Shown: positions 39,532 through 52,200, counted from the stretch's first letter. The stretch: DNA of 54,130 nt from Priapulus caudatus (GCF_000485595.1 NW_014577642.1:45740-99869); one strand, 5' to 3'. Program-made: numbers and translations. Notes: generated by a model not told the origin, from the letters alone.

Positions 39532-39585
39532 GGAATATCAAGAGTAGATAATAACACATGTGTTATTATCTACTCTTGGGAATAT
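39532..39585. repeat. 40 bp perfect palindrome flanked by a 7 bp direct repeat
   Basis: 39539-39578 is a perfect palindrome with no spacer (arm CAAGAGTAGATAATAACACA). It is flanked immediately on both sides by GGAATAT (39532-39538 and 39579-39585), which has the look of a target-site duplication around a minimal inserted element. Confidence 0.9.
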
Positions 39586-40368
39586 ATAGATACGAATATT
39601 CACGCAAAACTTAAAGTGGATATGTACTGGGTTATGCGATCGCTTGTCATGATTATAACTGTATATGCAAAGCCGCAAAGTAAGCTGATGTGAAACACGA
39701 TACAAGTGATGGTAGGGCTATATATAATATATATAATCGATAGTTATGATAATGAAATCCCAAGCAATGTAGGCCCTACATGTATATTTTTTATCAAAAC
39801 CATGATCAGCTACAATATTCAATGTGTTGAGATTCTCTTGTGTTGCTGGATTGGATGCTTGCGCCATAGATCCGCAGCGGGACAGAGCTGTGTGCATTTA
39901 TCTTGCACTAACAGCGTATCGTGGAAATATGCTGGTGGTACTCATCGCAGCATCCCATCCCATAATAGTCGCGATCTATATTTTGTCTCAATGCGCTCCC
40001 CAAACGGGTTTATACGGAAAATGTACATGTTATATAATGATAATCTTTCCTAATAACATGCTAGCATATATTTCTGTACAAATAAATATTTAGTTTAACA
40101 ATAATAATTGTATATTACATCAAAAGTACAAGACGCGAACATGGGCGTGGGAAAAGTAAACCCTGTGTACTTATACGCTGCGTTCCGTCAGGCGTTAGGT
40201 TCCCGATACGTATTGAGCATGCACCATCAAAAGAAAGTTCAATGACTTGACAAAGTGAAAAGAAAATAAGGACAGCATCAATACAGCAACAACACCTTTT
40301 TCGAGATCAGAACTTCCATTATCTCAGGGTAAGAATTAAAAACCGATAGGATTCGTAGTGAAACTGGT

Positions 40369-40590
40369 GTGAAACGGCGGCGTGGGAGTGGCCCACATCG
40401 TCTGCCACTGTCCACGCCATGTCAACAATCAGACGCCGAGCCACGAAGGACAGCGGGCGTTGATATCCTGAATTTTCTCGCCGTCGGCACCGTGTTCTGT
40501 TACGCGATCGCTTTGTTTCAGTTTTATTTATTATATACGCGTTACGGACGAAATAGCTGTCGTACTAGATTCCTAACGTACGTGGCCGGT
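40369..40590 (+). other. Possible orphan exon with a hydrophobic segment
   Basis: The frame encodes a basic start (MKRRRGSG) and then a hydrophobic run, ILNFLAVGTVFCYAIALFQF, which could be a membrane segment. A consensus donor GGCCG|GTAAGT ends it near 40589. I recognise no family, and no following exon was found, so this is only a candidate. Confidence 0.15.
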
Positions 40591-42900
40591 AAGTACATTT
40601 ATTTATACTAATTTGGCGTGGCTACGGGAGTGCCGAGTGGCGAGTCTTGAGGAGGTCTGATGCCGCCCTTCACACGGCATGGGCGTGAACAGTTGCCGGT
40701 GGTACATAAGCGATCTCTAATTGTCATTGACTGTTGGCATTGTAACTTAAAATCAGGATAGCCCTACAGATGTTGTTGACTGTTTATTTAAAATAGGCAA
40801 TAGTATTTTCGGTTTTCAAAGGAAAATATTTTATTGAGTCCAGTCAGACCTCACCTCACCTGCCCAAAGATAGCTGGGTACGCGGCATAATACGTCCAAG
40901 CTGTCAAATGTTATAGCAAGTTACCTGGTTGTTGACTTGGCAGACTTGATAGTAGATACTGCAATCAGTTTTATGACCATTGTTTAGGAAAATTTCCCAA
41001 CGTTTGCCCTGTTTGGTACCGTAATGGTTTTCGGCAGTAAAACCTGGCTTACCCATTAATTACGGCATTAGTTTTCGTGTGTATACTCGGTATAGTCTGT
41101 ACAAGATGGCCACAAATCACAGGATAGTAAGGGGATGAAATGCATTCGTGGGTGGATGAAAGTGAGAGCGTGCTTAACACCTCTTCTTGCCCCTAATTGA
41201 AAGTTATGTTTGAAGTTTGAAAGCTAAGAAATCAATACTGTTTAATATTAAAATCACAAGTCAACTAAGCATGTGATGCTCTGTAAACGAGGCATTGCAA
41301 ACTTTATATGAATTCCCCACGTGCTAATTATCCACATTATAATTTATGTGACCAAGCTGTTACACTCATCGGAATATAAGGTCGGATGTTTATACTTATA
41401 GTCGATTCTGTCGTGTACGGCATGCCACAAGCATTCTTCATTGTGGAGACGAGGGAGTAATATATCATTTACCTGACTCCTCGGTAGTGTGAGGCTGTGA
41501 GCTGCCTCTTGTAGCAGACAGGCAGCATGGCTTCATGCTGGGGTCAGTTCCAGGTGGGGTTGTTGACGATTGGTTAGTCTGCCTGTATACAGCTATCGAG
41601 ACGTGATTGAAAAACGGACCAATATCCGCCCGAGCATTTGTAGCGGTGCGATAAATATTTAAACAGCAATTTGTACGGTATGTGTGTGTGATGTAATATA
41701 GACCAAATGGTGACAAGCAAATATCATCTTCAACTTACACGTGCGTATGCGTCCACACACATTGATGCTTTTTAGTGATGCTGTGGGTGTTGTATATCGC
41801 ATTGAGAAAAATTGCCTGTAGAGCAACACATGTATATTTTACAGTATCTGGTGCTGCTGAGGTAGGGTGGTGGTGTAGATGGCTGTAGAACTGGCTGTGT
41901 AGCACTGGGAGCCTCTACAACCAATATCAGATATCACAGCTGTGAATCAGTGTAGCTAGCTAGCTAGGCCAAGCACACATGTACAGCATAGGACTGACGT
42001 GATGAGCTAGACAGTTGATGACTACTGTAAATGCGCCGAGAAGTTGAAGTAAAATTAAGGAATGATTTTCTGGGTAGCATCTGCATTTGTTTGATAGGAT
42101 TATTCTAATAAGCAGTCACGTACACATGCATGTTGCATTCGCTTCGTGTGGCGCGTTTTTATACACGGTTAAAACAATTCACCAGCTAAAAAATTAATGG
42201 TTAAAGTACAAATAGTCTCTGCGTAATTGCTGCATCGTTTTGGCATCCGATTGTTCTGAAACTGTGCTGGCATGTTTAATTCTTCTGCAACCCTAAGCTT
42301 GACTCCGTTCTCGCTCCCAGCTTACCCAACGTTATAATCGTTAGAAGGGCCTTCAACCTCTCTGACGAGCAATTTACAAAATCGAACAACCGCCGTCGAA
42401 ATCCCTTGGAGAAATACCCACTTTATCAGTTTTCTCGAACGGATTTTGCATGTAATTGGTTATCCTCGTTAGTGATTTCTCCGACCGTTAGTAATGGCAG
42501 CTGCGTGGTCCCGTCGCTTCGGCCTTTTGTGCAACAAAAGTTTAGGATTTATGAATACCCGTGAAGCCCTTTCACAAGATGGGTCGCCACAGTAACGTGT
42601 ACTGCCGTGTCGCACGCAGCGGTGATCGCGCTCGCACTCACAGCAAGAATGAGATCTGCGATCGGAATGTGCGCGGGACGGGCCATGTGTGAGGAATAGT
42701 GAGTGCAACTGCCTGCGTGTGCGTGGTGGGGGGTGATGCTGAGTGCGATCGAATACCAGTTTTAACTCGGCAGGGGAGAAGTGGGATTCGTGCTAAACAT
42801 TTGCAGTCAGTCAGTGAGAATTCTCATCTCATGTCTCGCCCGTCGCTTGTCGCTGGCTGGATACATGTATGCAGTGGGCAGTATACAGGTATATATATAT

Positions 42901-43753
42901 CAGTGCTGCCACTTTAGACTTTTTTTAAGAAAATATACTTTTTATACTTTTTTCATGCATAAATACTTTTAAATACTTTTTTTTGCCAAAGATGGTCAAA
43001 ACTCTTCGGACTTACATTTAGCCTTAGGTACACTGTATTTGATGAGATTAAAAATGTGCTTTGCTAGTCTTGTTGCAGGAGTGATGTGTGCTTTGTTCAG
43101 TTGAGTGTCCTGTCAGTGACCAAATGACAGACCATTGCATTGTTTCCCCTGCATTGACATGAGCGAAGCGGGCCGCATCGCTCAAATTCTCAGCCGCCAC
43201 ACAGAAATTTTTCCAAAACACTGCCTCGCTGACGAAACTTTTGATAACTTGAAAAAGAGATTCAAGAGTCATACAATGTGTCCAGAATAGCTTAGAATGC
43301 ACCAAATTGCACCGTTTTGGTGGCCACCTCCCTAGCTGGCCAAAAACATGCACTGCTCAGTGTGCTAGGACCTCGCAACACACAAATACACCACAAAAAA
43401 ATTTACTGCCTTAGCACAGCATTGAAATATTCCAAACTGAGAGTTCAAGAGACAACTCCTCATGACATTGCACACGTCATTCCTGAAGCTTGTTTACATG
43501 CTGCACATAGGCTATAATGTATTCGGTAATAAGGTATAAGGTAACAAATCATGGTAGGTTCATACAAATTTATACTTTTTTAAATACTTTTTTAGGCAAT
43601 TTTGATACTTTTTTTCTGGACAGATTTGATATTTTTTAGCTCATCTGATATAGTCAGATGCAGCTTGTAGAATTGCATGAGCGTGCGTCCGTCCGGCCGT
43701 GCGTGCGTCCGTCAACAGCCATTACTCCTGGCATATCCTGAGTGGCAGCACTG
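42901..43753. mobile_element. 853 bp hAT-like element with 13 bp perfect terminal repeats
   Basis: Starts CAGTGCTGCCACT and ends with its exact inverse. It is inserted in an AT dinucleotide run, so the ATATATAT flanks (42893-42900 and 43754-43761) are compatible with, but do not prove, an 8 bp duplication. AT-rich ATACTTTTT repeats lie near both ends. It carries a copy of the GTCCG-rich module at 43640-43712. No intact transposase. Confidence 0.85.
43640..43712. repeat. Dispersed GTCCG-rich module inside the hAT element
   Basis: AGTCAGATGCAGCTTGTAGA then GCGTCCGTCCG and CGTCCGTCAACAG, the same order as in VPS39 intron 8 (20876-20965). Confidence 0.75.
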
Positions 43754-43759
43754 ATATAT

Positions 43760-46010
43760 ATATATGTATATATTTGCAGCAGCCTGTAGTCTGTTATGTT
43801 TTTGACGACGGGTGGTCCGAATTTAACCTAGGTGTGTGGATCGGCTGTGTGACTGAGTGATCCCATAGGCGGCAGGTAGCAGGACATCCATGTCGTAACG
43901 TGTGCGTAGAGGTGTTTAGTTGTTGTTTTTGTCTGTCGTTTGAACGTCTGGTTCTGTTTAGATTCTTGCGCGGTTGTCTTTACATGAGCAAATGTTTGAA
44001 TTTCATTTTGCATTACATTAATGCGTAATGCTAATAATGAGTCATCCTCAGTCTGCCTCTGTGTCCCCCCTCTGTTTTCCTCTCTCTGTCTCGCTCACAT
44101 TCTAATCTGTCTGTGTCTGTCTGTCTCTTTCTCTCAATCACATTCTAATCGGTCTATGTCTGTCTGTCTCTCGCTCTTCCACTCTATATATAGTCATTTG
44201 ATTCAAGAGAACATGGGTCTATTTATGAACATAGGCGAGGTTTCTCGTGAGTGCTACGTCGTCGCGATAACCGTTCGTGCAGATGTGGGCCGTTGACTAG
44301 GTGGGTTAGTTAGACTTATAGTTATAATCGTAAAATAAAACATGGTGAGAACGCGATCACTTTTCTCGGATCGCCGTGCCATGTGGTTGCACGAATCCGC
44401 TCTCGGCCGAGTCCGGCTGATGCAGCGCTAAATGCGCGTGCTTTCCTCCCCCTCCCCGCCTAGCGTGGTGCGGGCCACGCCCCGGCAGCCACGAATTTTT
44501 GAAGTCTCGGCGAGGACCCGTCTGCATAATATACTGTACGCGCGCGCGCTGACGATGCTTCATTTTGTTTTCGTCGGGGAAACTAATCAATTCGGCGAGC
44601 GTCTCTCGAGGCAGCTGGGGAAAAATTGAAGCCCACCGTCGTTTGCCGCGGCGGCGGCGATGAGAATGCGGCTGGCTGCTCGGAGGCGGCGGCTGCGGCT
44701 CCTCGCATGCGCGCGGGGATGCTCTCGTGAAAGTACAGTAGTAGTTCGCATTTGGGCGAAATCAGTGGCTTGTGTATCGCCTTACAGAATAAATAAACTC
44801 GCTCGGCTCCGTCCACCACTCCGGCCAGTGTGGCTAGCCCCGGGATGCTGCGGCGGCGATTGACGGTTGCCGTACCTAAATCACGAAGCCACGCGCGTTT
44901 ACTCCCGGCGGCAGTCGTCTTGATAAGCTGTTTAGCATGTTGGCTTCTCTGAAAACCCTGCAGGAAACTGGCAGCTCGGGAAAATTTCAGTGGCTAGTCG
45001 GCAAGCTGAAACTTGTTAGGTATCGTTAAGGACGTGTACGTGTAGTCACAGTGTTTAGAACTTTAGGCGTCATCTGCGAGTCAGCAACAATAGTAAACGC
45101 TGGTCCTAGGGGCAATTTCAGTGGCTAGTCACCCAACTAGAATTTCTTCGGTGTCATTAGGGACGTGTACATGTAGTCTGCCACAGTATTCTGGTGTCCT
45201 CTGTGTGCCACTATGTACAGGTCAGCTTTACTAGTAAATGTCGGTGTAGCTCTCAGTCTGCAGTTTCTTTTCCATTAACCGTTCCATCTCTGCTCACATA
45301 AACCTCCCCGTACAGACGAAATTCGCTTTTAATTCTCTCGATACGTGAAAGGGCGACTCCGAACCTTTAGAATCCCTTTAGAGTGGTCATCATCAAATCA
45401 CCATACACACTCGCTTCTACTTTATCGCAGAGAAACCCACCATCTATATTTATCGAGTTCATCCTCTCGTTTGAGCGAAACGTAGACGCTCGCCGTGCGC
45501 GTGGGTAAATATTAAATTATCGATGAATATTGTTACGCCATTTTGCGGTGGATTCCATAACCCATCAGTCATTATCAAGTGACCGGCATTGTCAGCTCTG
45601 GCTGCGGCTCGGTAGAGTACTTCCTGACTCTAAAGTCTAATGGATAGTAGAGCCGACTATTTTGGCCACCGCGTGCGAATGCCCTGTTACATGCGTATCG
45701 ATCTTCTTGCATCCCTTATATATAGGCAGGCCTGCACAGCGCGAGCTTCATTAATATATTAAAACTTTATGCAAAATCTCCCCATGGTACGTGTAGCGTG
45801 CGTGTGTGCGTGAGTGTATATGCGTGCGTATGTGCATGCGCGCGTGCGATGAGTGGTATTGCTGCAGGCTCACAGCCTCGAGTGATATGTTATGATTCCA
45901 CGCACGGACACATTCCGGTGTATTGACCGCCCACTGATTCCACGCGCTGTGGGTGTCTGCAAGCAGCTCAGCCCCTCGATCGCTTATTACCGAGAGGAAG
46001 GACTCTACGT
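43760..46010. other. Intergenic, with a GC-rich, CpG-dense patch at 44350-44920
   Basis: The patch contains GCGGCGGCGGCGATGAGAAT and many CGCG/CCGG steps, unlike the AT-rich surroundings. It may be a promoter or CpG island, but I could not attach a gene. A CTGTCTGTCTCTCT-rich stretch lies at 44080-44195. Confidence 0.35.
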
Positions 46011-46014
46011 TTAC

Positions 46015-46070
46015 ACATGCACGCATACACACACACACACACTAACACACACACACACACACACACACAC

Positions 46071-46106
<36 letters not shown>

Positions 46107-46139
46107 CCACGTCACACACACACACACACACACACACTA

Positions 46140-46174
<35 letters not shown>

Positions 46175-46200
46175 TACACACACACGCACGCCCGCATACG
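46015..46200. repeat. (CA)n microsatellite, long
   Basis: About 180 bases of CACA interrupted by CTAACACA and a GCCACGTCAC break. The CTAA interruptions are regularly repeated (46041, 46070, 46137). Confidence 0.95.
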
Positions 46201-46247
46201 GACACGCGCACACTCGCATCTCTGACGAAGCGTCACGTAAAGGGGTG

Positions 46248-46636
46248 GACACACTAGCCGATTTTTCATGCGGATGAGTCGGTCGGCGATTTAGCCGGCC
46301 GGCTGAGTCTGGAGCTCTGCGGACACACTATACGCGGCTGAGCCGGGCGACTCTGTGGATTTTCAGCACGCTTCATCTCGCGCCACCTAGATTGATAGTC
46401 ACTTGATTGTAAATTGATTGGCTGGCCATTTTTAACTTTAAATCACGTGACAACTAATTGTGATTTGATTGGCTGGTGAATTGTACAATCGGCCGGCTCA
46501 ATCGCAGACCCGGGCACACTAGGCGATTGCAGCCGGCCGGCTCAAATAATTATCAAACATGATACGGCCGGCTCAGCCGTCCGGCTCGAAAATCGACCGC
46601 GACTGCGACCGAGACACTGGACACACTAGCCCTTAA
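46248..46636. mobile_element. GC-rich repeat element with GGACACACTAG modules
   Basis: Starts AGGGGTGGACACACTAGCCG and ends GGACACACTAGCCCTTAA. The ACACACTA module recurs at about 46322 and 46511, and GCCGGCCGGCT palindromes recur three times. Possible TAA duplications flank AGGGG...CCCT, compatible with a PIF/Harbinger-type MITE, but the terminal repeats are short and the call is tentative. Confidence 0.45.
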
Positions 46637-47040
46637 TAGTTTCTGGGTTGCTAAAAGTTGCTAAAAGAAGTTTCTCTCCCTCTCTCCCACTGGCAGCGCC
46701 AGCGTCCAGCACCCGTGTGAAACTGTCAGCACTGTGCGAGTATTATTCAGACTTGCGTGTTTGCGCAGCGGGCGCACGTGTTTCACAGGCTCTCACGAAA
46801 CTCACACACACGTTCACAGGCTCGACGTGTTTCACAGACCCAGCGTGAAGTCACCAGGGTACCAGGGAGGGGGGCTGGCAATTAAACTTAATAATAAATT
46901 TAATGATGGGTGCATGGGTTGGCCTCCCAACGATTGAAATAGAGTCGTAGTGCGCAGCCTGGTTATGGCAGGTAAGATGCGGGGTCGTTGAAGCGGTGAT
47001 GCGAGTGGTGCGTGACAGTGTATGTTGCGGTAAAGAGATG

Positions 47041-47068
47041 TAGATAGATAGATAGATGGATAGATAAT
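47041..47068. repeat. (GATA)n microsatellite
   Basis: Six to seven TAGA units with one GGAT interruption. Confidence 0.9.
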
Positions 47069-47195
47069 AGGTTTATTGCAAAACTAGTGTTAACAACGTT
47101 ACAATTAAAACAAATTTTGCAAACAAGATATCATCAGGCAGTATAAAACTGAAATTGATGATATTTACAATAATATGTCCCATGGTAAGGCATAG

Positions 47196-47246
47196 ATATC
47201 ACCAGGAGTTAATAATGACAAAATTTGTCATTATTAACGACTGATA
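47196..47246. repeat. Short palindromic element
   Basis: A perfect 15 bp arm palindrome with one central base at 47208-47238 (GTTAATAATGACAAA). It extends imperfectly to ATATCA on the left and TGATAT on the right. It resembles the elements at 49012 and 39539. Confidence 0.8.
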
Positions 47247-48503
47247 TTACTTAAAATGTTGGTTCGTAAAATTATATCACTACAACTAAAAACTGTCTTT
47301 AGAATATGTACTAAATTTTAAATAACGTGATCCTTGGTCCAAAATAGTTGCAATTAAAATGCGACATCCTGGTGCAGACGTCCCAACTGTCCCGGTCTCA
47401 CCGGGATCGTCCCGGTGCGACATGCTGGTCCCGGTGTCCTGGTCGTAACATTTTTCAGCCATATTTTAAAATTTACATCAGTAAATTACTAAATTTGCCG
47501 TGGTTGTTGATGTACTTTGATTCCAGCGAACAATTAAAGGCCACAAATGTCAAACACTTTGTATTTTGCATTTTATTTTACATGTATACTTTATAAAAAA
47601 AAATGGTGGTGCCCTCACATTTAACACATGTCGCAAGCCCGCCACAACTTTTTTCCTGTTTTTGCGCACGCGCAAAAAAAACGGCCGATGGACCATTATC
47701 ACAAGTGATCCTTTCTGATTTTCCCAACTTGGACCACGCGGTTTGCTACATTATGTGGGCGTTGTTTCCAGATCAGTAACTAAGTGCGCGTTACTATTAT
47801 TAGTATACTTATACAATAGATAACCCTACCCCCGTCCCCCCCCCCCCCGAGGCAACAGCTACTGCAGTGCTATCCACTGATGGTAACTATAAAACGACCA
47901 AGCGCTAAGTGATCACCACGAAGAGGCTGCAGGTAAAGATGACACCTTTTGTTCTTACATCAAGTTTGTATCTTCTTCTAGCTTCTTCTTTCTTTCTTTC
48001 TTCACTCTTCATTTTTCTTCTTACTTCCCCCTCCCCACCTCCCTTGTCAAGATTTTGCTCCCCTTCTCTTCGATATGCTCGGCAGCTTCTCCCAGGGAGC
48101 TGCTTTCAAGCTCTCTCCATCATACGTGCAATCGCACGTGCCGACGGAATGCATTACCAAATTCATCATCGCCACGAACAGAAATGCATTATTATAGTGA
48201 GTCGACCGCAGCAAATCATCTGCAAAACCGGTGAGCATCTCTGTGAGATCTAGCTAGATGTCTGCGTCAACAGTGCGAGCAGCCAATGACTCGTCGTGCA
48301 GCACGCCCCTCAGCCTTCTCTGCTATGTTGATTTCGATTGCAGTCAGGAGAGAGAGAGAGAGAGGAGAATACTTTTTTGGAGACTGGTTTTGTGCGCGCT
48401 GTACGTCTGCGTGCGATACTCCCAAGGTGGGGTGCGCGTAATGTGGAGCGGCAGGGGGGGGGGGGGTACGACCGGGGAAATTTCGGTTAATTGACAAGTA
48501 GCC

Positions 48504-48507
48504 GGTA

Positions 48508-48544
<37 letters not shown>

Positions 48545-48600
48545 TGAGTGTGTGTACACGCGCGTGTATGCGCGCGTACGTGCGTGCGTGTGTGAGCTGA
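48504..48600. repeat. (GT)n-(GA)n compound microsatellite
   Basis: GTGTGT, then GAGAGA, then GTGTGTACACGCGCGTG. A second GA run lies at 48348-48364. Confidence 0.95.
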
Positions 48601-49011
48601 CGCGGCCGGGCGAGATGTTGTGAGCCTCCTCTAATGCCACTCTGTGATATCAGGTTCTGCCGTGAAACTGTGGCGGTGCATTTTAAGGAGACGGTAAATT
48701 CGTTGGTTATGTATCTGGCTGTAAGGGAAAGGGGGGAGCGTGAATCTACGCAAGTAAAGTACGGGGCGGTTACGGGAGGGGGAGAAGGCTCGCCGATTTT
48801 CATTTATTTAATATATTTAATAGGGACGTTTACGAGCGTTGTCATGCTGACCGTCAGCGTCGTTAACTCGTAACCCCGCGTAGTGAATGATTCGAGTGCG
48901 GAGTCGGTGGCCATCAAAATAATTTTTTTCGGAACGGGGGGGGGGGACCGATTTAATTGGCATAGGGAGGCATTTTAAATTTAGGGTAAAAATTAAGGTT
49001 ATTCGACTAAT

Positions 49012-49066
49012 GATATCACGAGTGGATAATAATACATTATCATTATTATCAACTGCTCATGATATC
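49012..49066. repeat. Short imperfect palindrome bounded by GATATC
   Basis: GATATCACGAGTGGATAATA at the left pairs with TTATCAACTGCTCATGATAT plus C at the right, with a short ACATTATC centre. It shares GATATCA..GAG..GATAATAA with the palindrome near 47.2 kb. Confidence 0.7.
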
Positions 49067-49294
49067 CTTGGTGTGTATATAGTTCCAGTTGGGGCGAATT
49101 CATGAACGAACATTGGGACATATGGGCTGGTGTCGGTGGTGGAAAGCAGACCATATGGGGTCCATCGTTCGGGCTTTCAGTTATTGGGAGTCTGCGAGTC
49201 ACATAGTGGCCAACATTTGTCTTCTGTCACTGTGGCCCTGGCATCTCTCTGGGCGGTTGATTCACACCCTACGCATTCCAGACAGAGAGTCGGG

Positions 49295-49395
49295 CCACGT
49301 GTGTGCGTGTTTGCGTGCGTGCGTGTGTGTGTGTGCGTGTGTGTGTGTGTGCGTGCGTGCGTGCGTGTGTGTGTGTGTGTGTGTGTGTGCGGGTG
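49295..49395. repeat. (GT)n with GCGT interruptions
   Basis: About 100 bases of alternating GT/GC, Z-DNA prone. Confidence 0.95.
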
Positions 49396-49399
49396 TGCC

Positions 49400-52200
49400 G
49401 CTGCTGTATCTACAGCAGTCTGCTGTGTAACGGAGAGGCAGGACGGCCGGCAGCCTCCATGCATCCATCCTCATCCCCATGTGTGCCGGTTTAAAAATAG
49501 CATGCACTGGAAACACCGGCAGCGTGCAACGCCCTAGTCTAGCCAAGTCTAGCTGGTGTTACTACTCCCATTCTGACGGTCCCCCTAGTGTCTGCTGTGC
49601 GTGCTGCATTGACAGTAACAAGCGCAAGGTTTAAAATTCATAACTGAAGTTGTATAAAGACTCGCAGTGAGTTATTTTAAAGCTGACATTGTCAAGGCAC
49701 AGTCGCTGTTTTTACCTAGATAAAAATTTTCACCTACTGTCGAGTGTCGTTGCAGTCCTGGACAAATCTGCAGTATTTTCAGATATTTATTTAGGTGATA
49801 ATGAATAATGGTGTTTGCATGCGTGTGGTGTGTGTAAACACACCTGCTCCATAGAAAATTCACAGTCACTTGGTCACAAACCAACCGTCACGCAATTCGG
49901 TGTGTTATAAGCTTCCAGATGTGATAAGCTTCCAGGTGGATTGTCTCCAGTGAGTGGATTACTTGCACAAATACCATGCGCACTCTATTGCAAGCATTGG
50001 GTATGTTTTTCTTTTATTCGGAGGCCATACGTGCCAAACAAATAATAGCTTTACCTCGTTCTTCGGGATAACTACGAACGCTGCCACGAAGAAAACGTGT
50101 ACGTTACTTTCTTAGTATGGTGGGCACGTGCACGTATTATTTGCTCGTGGAACCGCACAGGGATTGAGCCAAGCTGTTCAGCTATTCCTGTTGTATACAT
50201 ATGTACATTCGTTCTGGGCTGCTATACTACCAAGGAATTACCTGAATGCAAACACCGTACGCTGCATTATGAACCCGCTCTCCCTCGCGCAATCGCGCGC
50301 CCCGTTACGTGTGTTATATAAATTTGAGCAGGGGCTGTGTACATACCGGCCCCGTACGTGTCACGCGTGAATGTACGAAAGGAAATGATGGCTGCTCGCT
50401 CTCTCTCTCTCTCTCTGCGTATGTGCGTGTGCGTGTGTGTACATAGTGTGATCTCACTGTGGGTTGGCCCCGCCACCCGTGGGGGAGTGAACAGCAGCGT
50501 TAGGCGCCATAGACATAGATTTCTCTGTGCTGCTGTCATACCAACCACAACTATCGTGTCTGTCACACATGTGGGGCCGGTGTGCATGACAGTCCAGTGC
50601 TACCAGCTTTCACTTGTCGCAAGGTCTGGCAGTAAGATGGGTTAGGGGGCATTTGTTTATATTTAGTGTGATTGAGTGTTTGCCGTTGGACTATAGGCGT
50701 GTGTTTCCACCGTTGTGGTCCGAGTTGGCCCTACTTGGCATGTGTCGTAATACTGTGTAATAGTACGCTGTACAGTCTCTCTACCAACACTAAGCTGTTC
50801 TATAACAGCGATATTTGCTCCGTCTATGTTTAGTTGATGTGTGTATTTGTTTGAGTCTTTGTCATCACTCGCAGTGATTGTGTTGTCCGGTCGAGCGTAT
50901 AAGAAGTCCATATTTGAGGATCATCATTTAAGTTTTCAACATCCCGTCGCATGATACACATGATGGGATGTATAAAATCTGTGATGAAGTTTGGACTCCT
51001 TTGATCCTTGAATCAGTAATACATTTCTCCGTGTACAGGAATATGTACACTAGTTTAAAAGAACCCCTTATCTTTCCACGCTTAGTTGATTTGGAATCAG
51101 ACGTTGTCGATGTTCAGTGCGTGAAAGTACAAGAAAGAATTGTGAAGATCATAGTTTGGTTTTAATTTCCTGTAGTTTTACTTTTAGTCGGTGCGTTTCT
51201 TATCCGGGAACTAGACTGTGCCAACGTCCTCCGACGCGCGCTGGCTGAATACACTGCGTATTGAAGTTATCAAGAGCGTATAAAGAAGGAGGCAGTCTAT
51301 CTGACGCCCGCAAAATGTTGAGTTTGGTGTTCATTCTTGCACGTAAAAGCGAAATTCTTCTTACTTGCTGGTTAGAGAGCGATTCGCCGATCTGCGTCAC
51401 TGCGTCAAACTCAAAGATTCTCCCAACTCTCGTTATTTATAATATGCTTTACGCTTCTAATGAACGAACACCTAATTGGTTTTCGAGCCGCAGATGTAAT
51501 TATTTTTGACGTAAACTCCGATAGTGCGCGATTGATTGGAGAGTTAAGTTTAATTCTTGCGGAGGCGCGGTGCGGGTATTGATTCGATTCTTCGTGCGTG
51601 TTTGTAGTGGTTATGCTTTTCAAACAGTTATAAAGAGTGCATCAATACATTCTAACGCGCACTCTTGTCTGCCGTCTCTGACTGTGTGAACTCAGTGGTT
51701 TCCTATAGTTCTATGTGTAAATAAACTATCACCGGAGATGTTTGAGCCTTTTTGCAGATGGCACAGAAATGTTGTCGAGATGTTAACGTGCTAACCGTGG
51801 AGTTCTTCTCTCTCCTTATAGTTCCTTCTTTCCTCGTGGATAATAGGGTTGGGAACAGTGTAGTTACTGTGGCGAAAAGAATGACACACTTATGTACACA
51901 GATTGTAACCGACTCACTTTCACTACATTACATTTGAACCAATTAACGGTTTAACCGATCTGCTTTTTCTTGATCGCAGTACATTCGGGTGTGTGAGGAT
52001 TTGCGTGGTTTGTAGCGAGGGGGGACAATGGCGCCCTCTCGTTTCTAGCAGCTGAAGTAATCAAAGCTCATTAGTGGCTCAGCAGCATGGTAATCTGTAA
52101 GGTGTTAATTACTCGTAATGCTGTGTGTGCCTGCTTGCTCCATACAGTAATAGGTTGTTCGATTGGGTAGCAGCTTACCCCAAACTAGCTGTAACCAGTA
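49400..52200. other. Intergenic, no gene supported
   Basis: Short open frames only. A CT run at about 50396-50416, followed by GTGCGTGTGCGTGTG, is the only repeat of note. Repeated AGCTTCCAG(A/G)TG lies at 49911-49940. Confidence 0.4.

Larger units (their letters stand above)
38500..42890. other. Intergenic, no gene supported
   Basis: AT-rich, with many short open frames. The only frame worth noting is at 40369-40611. It contains a small palindrome at 39539 (listed separately). No transposase or domain motif was seen. Confidence 0.4.
46640..48500. other. Intergenic, no gene supported
   Basis: Holds a GATA microsatellite, a short palindrome near 47.2 kb, a GTCCCGG-rich repeat at about 47376-47455 that looks like a transposon end, C- and G-runs at 47837-47850 and 48454-48467, and a CTTCTTTCTTTC stretch near 47990. 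Confidence 0.4.

Noticed and set aside
43048-43353. Possible transposase on the minus strand of the 42.9 kb element
   Set aside because: The translation lacks any hAT catalytic or dimerisation motif I can recognise, and the element is of non-autonomous size.
44350-44920. First exon of a new gene in the CpG-dense patch
   Set aside because: The frames are short, composed of Arg/Ala-rich GC translation, and no donor leads to a supported second exon.
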